Of a stretch of 64,000 nucleotides of DNA, positions 18,780 through 28,709 are shown piece by piece. The notes under the pieces were generated by a model. That model had not been told where the DNA came from. It was given only the letters and a program-made list of their open reading frames with translations, and did no database searches. Both the position numbers and the translations under genes were made by a program. Source of the DNA: Microbacterium flavescens (GTDB taxonomy: Bacteria; Actinomycetota; Actinomycetes; Actinomycetales; Microbacteriaceae); NCBI RefSeq assembly GCF_018588945.1, contig NZ_JAFIWA010000003.1:310001-374000 (forward strand). The letters run 5' to 3'. Each line of letters begins with the position of its first letter. The first letter of the stretch is position 1.

Positions 18780-19308
18780 CGCCGTCGTCCTCATCGGCCC
18801 GATGGGCGCGGGCAAGACGAGCGTCGGGAAGCGGGTCGCACGCGCTCTCGAGCTGCCGTTCTTCGACACCGATGCCGCGGTCGTCCGCGCGCACGGCCCC
18901 ATCGAGCGGCTGTTCGCGGAGCACGGAGAGGCCCACTTCCGCGCCCTCGAGCGGGAAGCCGTCACGGAGGGCCTCGCAGGCGGGGGAGTCGTCTCGCTCG
19001 GCGGCGGCGCCGTGCTCGACGCCGACACCCGCGCCGATCTCGCGCACCACCGCGTCGTGCTGCTCACCGTCGCGCCGCGGGTCGTCGCTCATCGCGTGCG
19101 CGGATCGAGCCGCCCGCTGCTGGACGGCGAGGATCCGCTCACGCGGTGGACCAGGATCTACGAGGAGCGGCGCCCGATCTACGAGCAGCTGGCCGATGCC
19201 ACGTTCGACACGTCGAACGGCCCGCTCCAGAACGTCGTCGAGCGCATCGTGGCCTGGGCGCGCCCCGAACACGCCACGCCGCCGGCACAGAGCGAGGGAG
19301 AGTCATGA
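18763..19308 (+). CDS. aroK: Shikimate kinase
   Basis: AroK phosphorylates shikimate at the 3-hydroxyl with ATP. The 181-residue product has the Walker A motif GPMGAGKTS (about 11-19), the shikimate-binding FFDTDA motif, GGGAV near residue 82, and the lid region around [10 protein letters not shown]. It starts inside the end of aroC and ends in a 4-nt ATGA overlap with aroB, so the three genes are probably cotranslated. Confidence 0.95.
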   Translation: MTSPSSAVVLIGPMGAGKTSVGKRVARALELPFFDTDAAVVRAHGPIERLFAEHGEAHFRALEREAVTEGLAGGGVVSLGGGAVLDADTRADLAHHRVVLLTVAPRVVAHRVRGSSRPLLDGEDPLTRWTRIYEERRPIYEQLADATFDTSNGPLQNVVERIVAWARPEHATPPAQSEGES

Positions 19309-20381
19309 CAGACGCCACGACCATTTCGGTGAGCGGTGACGCCAGCTACGCGATCACGGTCGGGCGCGGCATCCTGAGCACCGTCGGCGATGCGCTGCCG
19401 GCCGCCGCCCGCAAGGTGCTGGTGATCCACCCGCCCACGCTCGCGGCGCAGGCGGAGTCCCTCCGCGACGCGCTCAAGGGCGACCGTGAGGTGCTGCTGG
19501 CCGAGATCCCCGACGCCGAGGCCGGCAAGCGCATCGAAGTGGCCGCCTTCTGCTGGCAGGTCATGGGCAAGGCGGACTTCACGCGCACCGACGCCGTGGT
19601 GGGCTTCGGCGGCGGCGCGGTGACCGACCTCGCCGGGTTCGTCGCGGCCACGTGGCTGCGCGGAGTGGAGATCGTCCAGGTGCCGACGACCGTCCTGGGC
19701 ATGGTCGATGCCGCCGTCGGCGGCAAGACCGGCGTGAACACCGCGGAGGGCAAGAACCTCGTGGGAGCGTTCTGGGCGCCGCGCGCCGTCGTGTGCGACC
19801 TCGACCTGCTCGACTCGCTGTCGCGCAACGAGCGCGTCGCCGGCTACGCCGAGGTCGTGAAGGCGGGCTTCATCTGGGCGCCCGAGATCCTCGACCTCGT
19901 CGAGGCCGACCCCCAGACGGCGACCGATCCGCGCAGCGACGCCTTCCGGCGCACGATCGAACTCGCGATCGACATGAAGGCCCGGGTCGTGGGGGAGGAC
20001 CTGCGCGAGGCGGGCCTGCGCGAGATCCTCAACTACGGCCACACGCTGGGTCACGCGATCGAGCACGCCGAGCGCTACCGGTGGCGTCACGGCGCCGCGA
20101 TCTCGGTCGGGATGGTCTTCGCCGCCGAGCTGTCGCGACTGGCGGGACGACTGCCGGATGCCGCGGCGCAGCGCCATCGCGACATCCTCTCCTCCCTCGG
20201 CCTGCCGACGACGTATCGCGCCGGTGCCTGGCCGACCCTGCAGGCCTCGATGCAGCGCGATAAGAAGAGCCGTGGCGGGATGCTCCGCTTCATCGTCCTG
20301 GACGACATCGCCAAGCCGACCGTGCTGCAGGCGCCCGACGAATCCCTGCTCTTCGCCGCCTACCAGGAGGTCGCCGGGTAG
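19305..20381 (+). CDS. aroB: 3-dehydroquinate synthase
   Basis: AroB cyclises DAHP to 3-dehydroquinate using NAD and a divalent metal. The 358-residue product has the NAD-binding GFGGGAVTDLAGF motif, the conserved VPTTVLGMVDAAVGGKTGVN segment (split across about 125-145) and the metal ligands in NYGHTLGHAIEH. It follows aroK with an ATGA overlap. A hairpin follows directly after the stop. Confidence 0.96.
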   Translation: MTDATTISVSGDASYAITVGRGILSTVGDALPAAARKVLVIHPPTLAAQAESLRDALKGDREVLLAEIPDAEAGKRIEVAAFCWQVMGKADFTRTDAVVGFGGGAVTDLAGFVAATWLRGVEIVQVPTTVLGMVDAAVGGKTGVNTAEGKNLVGAFWAPRAVVCDLDLLDSLSRNERVAGYAEVVKAGFIWAPEILDLVEADPQTATDPRSDAFRRTIELAIDMKARVVGEDLREAGLREILNYGHTLGHAIEHAERYRWRHGAAISVGMVFAAELSRLAGRLPDAAAQRHRDILSSLGLPTTYRAGAWPTLQASMQRDKKSRGGMLRFIVLDDIAKPTVLQAPDESLLFAAYQEVAG

Positions 20382-20408
20382 CACTCCGCGAAGATCACCC
20401 GCGGAGTG
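20382..20408 (+). terminator. Hairpin after aroB
   Basis: A perfect 9-bp stem CACTCCGCG/CGCGGAGTG with a 9-nt loop starts one base after the aroB stop. It lacks a T tract, so it may be a weak terminator or a 3'-end stabiliser. Confidence 0.5.
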
Positions 20409-20482
20409 GGAGGGCGCATCCGGCAGGATGAGGGCACGGGCGGCGCACGTCGCACGGGTCCCACCAAGAGAGAGCACGCCGG

Positions 20483-21787
20483 ATGAGCCTTGCACCGACC
20501 CCGGACGAAGGCGGCGCATCGCCGCGGCAGATGCTGGTGCTCGCGATCCCGGCGCTGCTTCTCGGTGCGCTCGCGGCTGTCCTGCTGTGGGCGCTCGAGC
20601 AGCTGTCTGATCTTCTGAGCGGCGTGCTGTGGACATCGCTCCCCGGTGCGCTGGGCGTGGATCCGAGCGGCTGGTGGATCATCCTCGTCCTGACCATGAC
20701 CGGGCTGGCGGTCGGCATCGGACTCCGCTTCCTGCCGGGTCACGGTGGACCGGACTCGGCCACCACCGAGCTGATCTCCCCGCCGCTGAGACTGCGGGCG
20801 CTTCCGGGGCTGGCGGCGGTCACCGTCCTGGGCCTCGCCGGCGGTGTGAGTCTTGGCCCCGAGAACCCGATCATCGCGATCAACGTCGCGATCGTCGTCA
20901 CCCTGTTCGCACGGTTCCTGCCGAAGGTTCCCACCCAGATCCCCGTCCTGATCGCCAGCGCGGCCACCGTCGGAGCGCTCTTCGGCACGCCGGTGGCGGC
21001 TGCGCTGCTGTTCACCGGGATCGTGGCGGCGGCCAAGGGCGGGTCGCTGTGGGACAAGCTCTTCCTCCCCGTCGCCGCGGCGGGCGCGGGTGCCGTCACG
21101 ATGCACCTCCTCGGGTCGCCGCCGCTCTCGTTCGGCCTGCCGGAGTACGGCAGTCCTCAGGCGATCGACCTGCTCACCGGAGCGGTCGTGGCCTGCGCCT
21201 CCGTGGGGATCGCGCTCATCGCGCTGTTCCTCTTCCCGATGGTCTGGCGGGCGCTGCACGGGCTGCGGCATCCGATCCTCATCCCGCTCGTGGGCGGCTT
21301 CCTCCTCGGAATCCTCGGATTCATCGGAGGCCCGATCACGATGTTCAAGGGCCTCGAGCAGATCGGCGAGCTCCTTCAGGATCCCGACGCCTACGATGCC
21401 GGGCAGCTCGCGGTGATCGCGGGCATCAAGATCCTGGCGCTGCTGGTGGCGGCAGGCGCCCTCTTCCGCGGCGGGCGGATCTTCCCTGCCACGTTCATCG
21501 GCGTCGCGCTCGGCCTGCTCGGGCACACGCTGATCCCGGGGATCCCGCTCGGCCTGGCCGTCGCCTGCGCCGTCGTCGGCGTCATCCTGGTGTTCGCCCG
21601 CGACGGATGGCTCGCGATCTTCCTCGGCGTGGCCATTCCCGACGACATCACGCTGCTGCCGATGCTGTGCGTGATCATCCTGCCCGCCTGGCTCCTCGTG
21701 TCGAGGATGCCCGCCTTCCAGATCGTCCCTAGGGAGGCCGTGCCGGAGCGCGCTGGCGCTGACCCGGATGCTGGAACCGCTCGCTGA
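20483..21787 (+). CDS. ClC-family (YfeO-like) ion channel protein
   Basis: The 434-residue protein is an integral membrane protein with about ten to twelve hydrophobic helices. It has the ClC-type motif GVSLGPENPII (about 116-126), which corresponds to the GxxxGPEGP selectivity region, with Asn replacing the usual Gly, and a second conserved region near GALFRGGRIFPATFIG (about 325-340). This pattern matches the YfeO-like branch of ClC proteins. Whether it is a channel or an antiporter, and for which ion, cannot be told. It sits between aroB and aroQ but has a separate leader of about 100 nt with AGAGAG before the ATG. Confidence 0.85.
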   Translation: MSLAPTPDEGGASPRQMLVLAIPALLLGALAAVLLWALEQLSDLLSGVLWTSLPGALGVDPSGWWIILVLTMTGLAVGIGLRFLPGHGGPDSATTELISPPLRLRALPGLAAVTVLGLAGGVSLGPENPIIAINVAIVVTLFARFLPKVPTQIPVLIASAATVGALFGTPVAAALLFTGIVAAAKGGSLWDKLFLPVAAAGAGAVTMHLLGSPPLSFGLPEYGSPQAIDLLTGAVVACASVGIALIALFLFPMVWRALHGLRHPILIPLVGGFLLGILGFIGGPITMFKGLEQIGELLQDPDAYDAGQLAVIAGIKILALLVAAGALFRGGRIFPATFIGVALGLLGHTLIPGIPLGLAVACAVVGVILVFARDGWLAIFLGVAIPDDITLLPMLCVIILPAWLLVSRMPAFQIVPREAVPERAGADPDAGTAR

Positions 21788-21793
21788 TAGCGT
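21788..21793 (+). promoter_or_regulatory. -10 box for leaderless aroQ
   Basis: TAGCGT is followed by exactly 6 nt and the aroQ GTG. It lies directly after the stop codon of the channel gene. Confidence 0.45.
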
Positions 21794-21799
21794 GACGAG

Positions 21800-22258
21800 G
21801 TGACCACGCCTCACCGACTGCTCCTCGTCAACGGTCCCAACCTCAACCTCCTGGGCACGCGTGAGCCGGAGATCTACGGATCTGCCACGCTCCACGACGT
21901 GGAGGCACTCGCAGCCGACGCGGCGGCAGCCCATGGCTTCGAGGTGCGCGCCGTCCAGAGCAACCACGAGGGAGTCCTCCTCGACGCGATCCACGAGGCA
22001 CGTCGGGACTGCGCGGGCATCGTCATCAACCCCGGCGGCCTCACGCACACCTCGGTCGTCCTCCGCGACGCGCTGGCCGGCGTCGCCCTGCCGGTCGCCG
22101 AGGTGCACATCTCCGACGTCAAGGCCCGCGAGCCCTTCCGCCACCACTCCTATGTCGCCGACGTCGCGGTCGTCCACGTCTCCGGCGAGGGTGTGGCCGG
22201 CTATGCCGCCGCCATCGACCGCCTGATCGCCGTGATCACCGGACAGGCGGAGGGATGA
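21800..22258 (+). CDS. aroQ: 3-dehydroquinate dehydratase, type II
   Basis: AroQ dehydrates 3-dehydroquinate to 3-dehydroshikimate. The 152-residue length and motifs are those of the dodecameric type II enzyme: GPNLNLLGTREPEIYG (with the catalytic Tyr), QSNHEG, INPGGLTHTSVVLRDAL and the HISD segment near residue 106. The GTG start has no ribosome binding site and is placed 6 nt after a -10 hexamer. With aroE, aroC, aroK and aroB this window holds five of the seven shikimate steps; aroG and aroA are not here. Confidence 0.96.
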   Translation: MTTPHRLLLVNGPNLNLLGTREPEIYGSATLHDVEALAADAAAAHGFEVRAVQSNHEGVLLDAIHEARRDCAGIVINPGGLTHTSVVLRDALAGVALPVAEVHISDVKAREPFRHHSYVADVAVVHVSGEGVAGYAAAIDRLIAVITGQAEG

Positions 22259-22260
22259 GC

Positions 22261-22294
22261 GGATGCCGCGCCGAGGGGTCTCGTCGCGGCATCC
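22261..22294 (+). terminator. Hairpin between aroQ and efp
   Basis: GGATGCCGCG (22261-22270) pairs perfectly with CGCGGCATCC (22285-22294) around a 14-nt loop. No T tract follows. The efp -10 box begins 3 nt later. Confidence 0.6.
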
Positions 22295-22296
22295 CG

Positions 22297-22302
22297 TAGA
22301 AT
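22297..22302 (+). promoter_or_regulatory. -10 box for efp
   Basis: TAGAAT directly after the aroQ hairpin predicts a start near 22309 and a leader of about 48 nt for efp-nusB. Confidence 0.5.
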
Positions 22303-22356
22303 GCACTGTCGGGCCGTGATCGGCCACTTCTCCTCACGAACGGAACCACCACCCCC

Positions 22357-22917
22357 ATGGCATCCACCGCAGACATCAAGAACGGCGTCGTCCTGAACAT
22401 CGACGGGCAGCTCTGGAGCGTCGTGGAGTTCCAGCACGTGAAGCCCGGCAAGGGTGGCGCGTTCGTCCGCACGAAGCTCAAGAACGTCATGTCGGGCAAG
22501 GTCGTCGACAAGACGTTCAACGCCGGCGCCAAGGTCGAGACCGAGAACGTCGACCGCCGCGACTTCACGTACCTCTACAACGACGGCGAGGGCTTCGTCT
22601 TCATGGACGTCGCCGACTACGACCAGATCACCGTCGGGGCCGCCACCGTCGGCGACGCCGCGAACTTCCTGCTCGAGAACCAGCAGGTCCAGATCGCGCT
22701 GAACAACGGCAACCCGCTGTACATCGAGCTGCCGGCGTCGGTCGTGCTCGAGATCACCTACACCGAGCCGGGCCTGCAGGGCGACCGCTCGTCGGCCGGC
22801 ACGAAGCCCGCCACGGTCGAGACCGGCTACGAGATCCAGGTTCCGCTGTTCCTCGAGACGGGCACCAAGGTCAAGGTCGACACCCGCACCGGGGACTACC
22901 TCGGCCGCGTCAACTGA
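22357..22917 (+). CDS. efp: Elongation factor P
   Basis: EF-P rescues ribosomes stalled on proline-rich stretches. The 186-residue protein has the three-domain layout: KOW-like domain I with the loop KPGKGGAF whose tip lysine is Lys32, the central OB domain, and the C-terminal OB domain with the motif GDYLGRVN at its end. No lysyl-modification enzyme gene is nearby. It is followed by nusB after 3 nt, as in many bacteria. Confidence 0.97.
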   Translation: MASTADIKNGVVLNIDGQLWSVVEFQHVKPGKGGAFVRTKLKNVMSGKVVDKTFNAGAKVETENVDRRDFTYLYNDGEGFVFMDVADYDQITVGAATVGDAANFLLENQQVQIALNNGNPLYIELPASVVLEITYTEPGLQGDRSSAGTKPATVETGYEIQVPLFLETGTKVKVDTRTGDYLGRVN

Positions 22918-22920
22918 CCG

Positions 22921-23331
22921 TTGAGCGCCCGCAGCAAGGCGCGTAAGCGCGCCCTCGACATCCTCTTCCAGGCCGACGTCCGCGGTGACGAGCTGCCCTC
23001 GACGCTCGCCGCCGAGGCCAAGCGCGCGGCGAACGAGCCTGCCCGCGAGGCGTCCTGGCTCTACGCGCGTGAGATCGTCGACGGCGTGATCGACAACCGC
23101 GACGCGATCGACGAGCAGATCACGACCTTCGCCAAGGACTGGTCGCTCGCCCGGATGCCCGCGGTCGACCGCGCCGTGCTGCGGATCGGCGTGTGGGAGA
23201 TCCTCTACAACGACGAGGTGCCCGCCGCCGTCGCGATCGACGAGGCCGTCGAGCTCGCGAAGGAGTTCTCGACCGACGACTCGGGGTCCTTCGTGCACGG
23301 AGTCCTCGGGCGCATCGCACGCGCCTCCTGA
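22921..23331 (+). CDS. nusB: Transcription antitermination factor NusB
   Basis: NusB binds boxA RNA with ribosomal protein S10 during antitermination of rRNA transcription. The 136-residue all-helical protein starts at a TTG three bases after efp and shows the family's RSKARKRALDILFQAD start and VDRAVLRIGVWEIL segment. The TTG is the only start that leaves the conserved N-terminus complete. A strong hairpin follows. Confidence 0.95.
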   Translation: MSARSKARKRALDILFQADVRGDELPSTLAAEAKRAANEPAREASWLYAREIVDGVIDNRDAIDEQITTFAKDWSLARMPAVDRAVLRIGVWEILYNDEVPAAVAIDEAVELAKEFSTDDSGSFVHGVLGRIARAS

Positions 23332-23337
23332 AACCGC

Positions 23338-23376
23338 CGATGCATCGCGCCCGCGGGTGCGATGCATCGCCTTTTG
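23338..23376 (+). terminator. Terminator after nusB
   Basis: CGATGCATCGC (23338-23348) pairs with GCGATGCATCG (23359-23369) around a 10-nt GC-rich loop and is followed by CCTTTTGC. This is the clearest stem-plus-T-run terminator in this part of the window. Confidence 0.8.
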
Positions 23377-23414
23377 CACGGCCGGCGCGCCCTGGCGCCC
23401 GGGAACGCCTCTCA

Positions 23415-23420
23415 TAGACT
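23415..23420 (+). promoter_or_regulatory. -10 box for the MBL-Rieske gene
   Basis: TAGACT lies about 20 nt before the ATG and predicts a start near 23427. A GAGGAAGGAG ribosome binding site follows. Confidence 0.4.
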
Positions 23421-23439
23421 TGTCGAGGAAGGAGCGAGT

Positions 23440-25014
23440 ATGCGCATCACGGGCCTCGGTCATGCCGGAATGTTCATCGAGACCGCAGGGGGAAGCATCC
23501 TCTGCGATCCCGTCATCGGGCCGACCTTCTTCGGGTCGTGGTTCCCGTTCCCCGACAACCGGGCGCTCGACTGGGCGAAGTACGGCAACGCCGACTTCCT
23601 CTACATCTCGCACCGGCACCGCGACCACTTCGACCCCGCCCTCATGCAGCGGCACGTGCCGAAGGACATCAAGGTGCTGCTGCCCGACTACCCGACTGAC
23701 GACCTGGAGCAGGATCTCCGGGCCTTCGGCTACGACAACATCATCTACACGCAGGCCGGCGTGCCGCTCGAGTTCGGTCCGCTCAAGCTCATGGTCACGC
23801 CGCTGCGGGCGCCCAGCGACGGACCGATCGGCGACTCCTCGCTGAGCGTCGACGACGGCACGGCGAGCATCCTCAACCAGAACGACTCGCACCCCCTCGA
23901 CCTCGAGAAGCTGATGTCGTTCTCGAAGCCGGAGGCGTACTTCACCCAGGTGTCGGGCGCCATCTGGTGGCCCATGGTCTACGACCTGCCGCAGGACTCC
24001 AAGCAGAACTTCGCCAAGCTCAAGCGCGACGCGCAGAACAAGCGCGCCATGTACTACATCGAGAAGGTCGACGCCGAGCACGTCTTCCCGATGGCCGGCC
24101 CGCCGATGTTCCTGCGCGAGGAGCTGTTCAAGTACAACGGCACGGGGCTGAACGACGACGCCATCTTCACCGACCAGCGCGAGTTCCTCGCCCACATGGC
24201 CGAGCTGCGCCCGGAGCAGAAGGGCTACGAGTTCGTGCCCGGAACGGTCGTCGAGCTGACCGACGGCGAGCTCAGCGTGACGCAGACGCTGTACACGCAG
24301 GCCGAGATCGACCGCATCTTCGACGACAAGTGGGCGTACCTGGCAGAGCAGCGCGACTCCCGGCAGGACGAGATCCGCGCCGAGGAGGCCTCACGGGCCG
24401 CCGTGCTGCCGCCGGATGAGATGCTCGCCGCCATCAAGGAGTGGTGGGAGCCGCTGCTGCGCCGCGCCCGGACCATCCGCAACGGCGTCGGCGGCGTCGT
24501 GCGCTTCCGGATCGGCGACCTCGACATGGTCGTGGACTTCCCGAAGGCGAAGGTCCGCGAGTACGCGGGCGAGGAGTGCATCTACTGGTACACGATCCCC
24601 GCCGACCTCGTATCGACGAACATCGCCGATCGGGAGATCGACTGGTCGAACTCGATCTTCCTGTCGATGCAGTTCGAAGTCGGGCGCAGCGGCAAGTTCA
24701 ACGAGTTCCTGACGACCTTCCTCAAGTGCCTCTCGCGCGACCGGATCGAGTATGTCGAGAACTGGTACGCGGAGCAGACGGACCAGACCGAGGACGCCCA
24801 GCTCGGCGACTGGATGGTGCAGCGCCGCTGTCCCCACCTGCGCGCGGATCTGACGAAGACCGGAAAGATCGAGGACGGCGTACTCACCTGCTCTCTGCAC
24901 GACTGGAAGTGGGACCTCGCGAGCGGCAGGTGCCTCACGAGCCAGGGGCACCCGATCCGTGCGGGCCGGGTCGACGAGGACGCGCAGCGCGACACCGCGG
25001 CTCCCGCTGCGTGA
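23440..25014 (+). CDS. MBL-fold hydrolase fused to a Rieske [2Fe-2S] domain
   Basis: The 524-residue protein has two recognisable parts. The N-terminal part (about 1-250) is a metallo-beta-lactamase fold with the metal motif SHRHRDH (HxHxDH). The C-terminal part (about 450-510) is a Rieske domain with Cys464-Pro-His466 and Cys484-x-x-His487, the CxH-17-CxxH spacing that binds a [2Fe-2S] cluster. The middle section (about 250-450) is not assigned. The combination of MBL and Rieske domains recalls CMP-Neu5Ac hydroxylase-like proteins, but substrate and reaction are unknown. ATG 23440 is supported by a strong ribosome binding site. It is monocistronic between the nusB terminator and the DoxX-like gene. 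Confidence 0.88.
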   Translation: MRITGLGHAGMFIETAGGSILCDPVIGPTFFGSWFPFPDNRALDWAKYGNADFLYISHRHRDHFDPALMQRHVPKDIKVLLPDYPTDDLEQDLRAFGYDNIIYTQAGVPLEFGPLKLMVTPLRAPSDGPIGDSSLSVDDGTASILNQNDSHPLDLEKLMSFSKPEAYFTQVSGAIWWPMVYDLPQDSKQNFAKLKRDAQNKRAMYYIEKVDAEHVFPMAGPPMFLREELFKYNGTGLNDDAIFTDQREFLAHMAELRPEQKGYEFVPGTVVELTDGELSVTQTLYTQAEIDRIFDDKWAYLAEQRDSRQDEIRAEEASRAAVLPPDEMLAAIKEWWEPLLRRARTIRNGVGGVVRFRIGDLDMVVDFPKAKVREYAGEECIYWYTIPADLVSTNIADREIDWSNSIFLSMQFEVGRSGKFNEFLTTFLKCLSRDRIEYVENWYAEQTDQTEDAQLGDWMVQRRCPHLRADLTKTGKIEDGVLTCSLHDWKWDLASGRCLTSQGHPIRAGRVDEDAQRDTAAPAA

Positions 25015-25190
25015 TCCGCCTGCCAGGCGCCGGGGCTTTGTAGGTCTCGCACAACGACCGACGGATTCTTCCGCAGGGTTTGTGTGGTGACGGTGCCAAT
25101 CTGGGCGGCGGCGTATCACCGCGCGGGGTATTCGGATCCTGATCACCGTGCCTGCGATCGCGGGCGATCAGAACCCGAAGGAGTCACGCC

Positions 25191-25730
25191 ATGACCACTG
25201 TTCCCGTCCACGGCCCCGCTGGCGCCGTCGGCTCCGCATCCGTCAGCCGCCCGAACCCGCTCCGCACCCTGCTCGCGGGCGAAGCCCGCGCCGAGGCGGC
25301 GGTGAAGGCCTCACTGCAGCGGTGGAGCATCCCGGCGCTGCGCATCGCCCTCGGAGCCGTCTTCGCCGTCTTCGGCGCGCTGAAGCTCTTCCCGGGCGTC
25401 AGCCCGATGGAGGCGCTCGTGAGCCAGACGTGGGAGAAGCTCACCTTCGGCCTCGTCAGCGGACAGGCCGCGATGATCGCGACCGCCGTGATCGAGGTGG
25501 CCGCGGGGGTGCTGCTCATCGCCGGCGGAGCATTCGCTCGCTTCGGCCTGCTGGTGCTCGGGCTGGCCTACGTCGGCATCCTGTCTCCGATCGTGCTGCT
25601 GCCCGCAGAGGTCTTCGGCCCCGCGGGCCCGACGCTCACCGGCCAGTACATCTTCAAGAACGTGGTGCTGATCGCCGCAGCCCTCGTCGTCGCCTCGCGC
25701 GTGCTTCGTGGGCCCGCCGCGCGGCGCTGA
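25191..25730 (+). CDS. DoxX-like membrane protein
   Basis: The 179-residue protein has a soluble start of about 45 residues and four hydrophobic helices (about 48-65, 95-118, 122-140, 155-172). The first helix carries the [19 protein letters not shown] pattern common in DoxX/SURF4-type proteins. These proteins are linked loosely to redox or membrane processes; the exact function is unknown. The ATG follows GAAGGAG. The 176-nt gap upstream holds no gene that I can see. Confidence 0.8.
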   Translation: MTTVPVHGPAGAVGSASVSRPNPLRTLLAGEARAEAAVKASLQRWSIPALRIALGAVFAVFGALKLFPGVSPMEALVSQTWEKLTFGLVSGQAAMIATAVIEVAAGVLLIAGGAFARFGLLVLGLAYVGILSPIVLLPAEVFGPAGPTLTGQYIFKNVVLIAAALVVASRVLRGPAARR

Positions 25731-25749
25731 GTCGCACTCGACACGGCGG

Positions 25750-25785
25750 AGGCCGATCCCGGCTCGGGATCGGCCTTCGTCGTGT
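25750..25785 (+). terminator. Terminator before pyrR
   Basis: AGGCCGATCCCG (25750-25761) pairs perfectly with CGGGATCGGCCT (25765-25776) around a GCT loop. An outer ACACG/CGTGT pairing extends it. It ends the DoxX-like transcript just before the pyrR promoter. Confidence 0.85.
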
Positions 25786-25787
25786 CC

Positions 25788-25793
25788 TAGACT
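25788..25793 (+). promoter_or_regulatory. -10 box for the pyr operon
   Basis: TAGACT lies directly after the upstream terminator. It predicts a start at about 25800-25801 and a leader of about 52 nt that contains the PyrR-binding hairpin. Confidence 0.55.
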
Positions 25794-25812
25794 GGTCCAC
25801 GATCACCAGCAA

Positions 25813-25843
25813 CCTTTAACCCCGTCCTGTGAGGCGGAGAAGG
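25813..25843 (+). promoter_or_regulatory. PyrR-binding RNA hairpin in the pyrR leader
   Basis: The segment contains GTCCTGTGAGGC, which matches the PyrR binding-loop consensus known from Bacillus (ARUCCNGNGAGGYU). It can fold with an outer CCTT/AAGG stem, an asymmetric internal loop, and an inner CCG/CGG stem under the loop. The 3' arm runs into the pyrR ribosome binding site AGGGAG (25841-25846), so PyrR bound to UMP or UTP would be expected to block translation. This is the mechanism described for the mycobacterial pyr operon. No attenuator terminator is visible in the leader. Confidence 0.75.
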
Positions 25844-25852
25844 GAGCGGCGG

Positions 25853-26379
25853 ATGAGCACGCGCACCGTGCTGCACCAGGCCGACATCGCACGGGCCCTG
25901 ACTCGGATCTCCCACGAGATCCTCGAGTCCAACAGGGGCCCCGACAATCTGGTCCTCCTGGGCATCCCCACTCGAGGCGTCACCCTCGCACACCGCATCG
26001 CCGGGCTCGTCGAGGACTTCGGCGGCGTCTCCATACCCGTCGGCGCACTCGACGTCACTATGTACCGCGACGATCTGCACCGCAACCCGACCCGTGCCCC
26101 GCAGCCGACGTCCATCCCGCCGGGCGGAATCGACGGCCGGGTGGTCGTGCTCGTCGACGACGTGCTGTTCTCCGGCCGCAGCATCCGCGCCGCCCTCGAT
26201 GCCCTGCAGGACATCGGGCGGCCGACCGCCGTGCGACTTGCCACGCTGGTCGACCGCGGTCACCGCGAGCTGCCCATCCGACCCGACTTCGTCGGGAAGA
26301 ACCTCCCCAGCGCCCGCGACGAGCGCGTGAACGTCCGCCTCGCCGAGATCGACGGGGCCGAGGAGGTGACGATCGAGTC

Positions 26380-26383
<4 letters not shown>
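25853..26383 (+). CDS. pyrR: Pyrimidine operon regulator / uracil phosphoribosyltransferase PyrR
   Basis: PyrR senses uridine nucleotides, binds pyr mRNA, and has weak uracil phosphoribosyltransferase activity. The 176-residue product has the PRPP-binding motif [14 protein letters not shown] (about 99-112), the GIPTRG loop, and the basic surface residues expected for RNA binding. I chose ATG 25853, which follows AGGGAG; an in-frame ATG at 25829 lies inside the leader hairpin. Its stop overlaps pyrB by 4 nt. Confidence 0.95.
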
Positions 26384-27362
<979 letters not shown>

Positions 27363-27366
<4 letters not shown>

Positions 27367-28709
27367 GCGCGTCTCGATCCGTCGCGAACGGCGACTCGAC
27401 AGCCGAGACCCTGCTCTTCCGCGGGGCGCTCATCGAAGGCTCCAACGCGGCCGACGTCCTGGTGGCGGACGGCTCGATCGTCGAGATCGGCACCGGGCTG
27501 AGCCGTGCCGGCGCGACGGTCGTCGACGTGGACGGACTGGTGCTCCTCCCGGGCCTGGTCGATCTGCACACGCACCTCCGGGAGCCCGGCTACGAGGCAT
27601 CCGAGACGATCCTCACCGGCTCTCGGGCGGCGGCGGCCGGCGGCTACACCGCGGTGTTCGCCATGCCCAACACGTCGCCCGTCGCCGACACCGCCGGCGT
27701 CGTGGAGCAGGAGCTCGCTCTCGGCGAGGCCGCCGGGTTCGTCACGGTTCAACCGATCGGCGCGGTAACCGTCGGCCAGAAGGGCGAGCGGCTCGCCGAG
27801 CTGGGGGCGATGGCGGACTCCCGCGCCCAGGTGCGCGTCTTCAGCGACGACGGCTTCTGCGTGTGGGATCCGCTCATCATGCGCCGCGCGCTGGAGTACG
27901 TGAAGGCCTTCGACGGCGTGATCGCGCAGCACGCGCAGGATCCGCGCCTGACCGAGGGCGCCCAGATGAACGAGGGGGCGGTGTCGGCCGAGCTCGGCCT
28001 CGCCGGCTGGCCCGCCGTCGCCGAGGAGTCGATCATCGCCCGCGACGTGCTGCTGGCCGAGCACGTCGGGTCGCGCCTGCACGTCTGCCACCTGTCGACG
28101 GCGGGCTCGGTGGAGATCATCCGCTGGGCCAAGCGACGCAGCGTCGACGTGACCGCCGAGGTGACGCCCCACCACCTGCTGCTGACCGACGAACTCGTGC
28201 GCGACTACGACGCGCGCTTCAAGGTGAACCCGCCACTGCGTCGCGAAGAGGATGTGCTCGCGGTGCGCGAGGGCCTCGCCGACGGGACCATCGACATCGT
28301 CGCGACCGACCACGCGCCGCACCCCGCCGAGGCGAAGGCCTGCGAGTGGCACGCGGCGGCCAACGGCATGGTGGGTCTCGAGAGCGCGGTGCGCGTCGTG
28401 CAGCAGGCGATGGTCGACACCGGACTGCTGACGTGGGGCGACGTCGCCCGCGTGATGTCGCGCGAGCCCGCGCGCATCGGGCGGCTCGGCGGGCACGGCA
28501 CGCCCCTGACCGAGGGGCAGCCGGCATCACTGACCTTCTACGACGCCGCGCCGGTGCGCACGTTCTCGACCGCCGACCTGCGCGGCCGCAGCGTCAACTC
28601 GCCGTACCTCGGCCGGGAGCTTCCTGGCGAGGTGCGCTGGACCCTCCACGCCGGCATCCCGACCGTCGTCGACGGCGTCGTGCTCGACGCACCGGGAGTG
28701 CGCGCGTGA
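27363..28709 (+). CDS. pyrC: Dihydroorotase
   Basis: PyrC closes N-carbamoyl-aspartate to dihydroorotate. The 448-residue protein is a type I (long) amidohydrolase with the zinc motif [10 protein letters not shown] (about 62-71), conserved His residues in QHAQD and CHLSTAGS, and the ATDHAPH motif near residue 318. It overlaps pyrB by 4 nt and the next gene by 4 nt. Confidence 0.96.
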
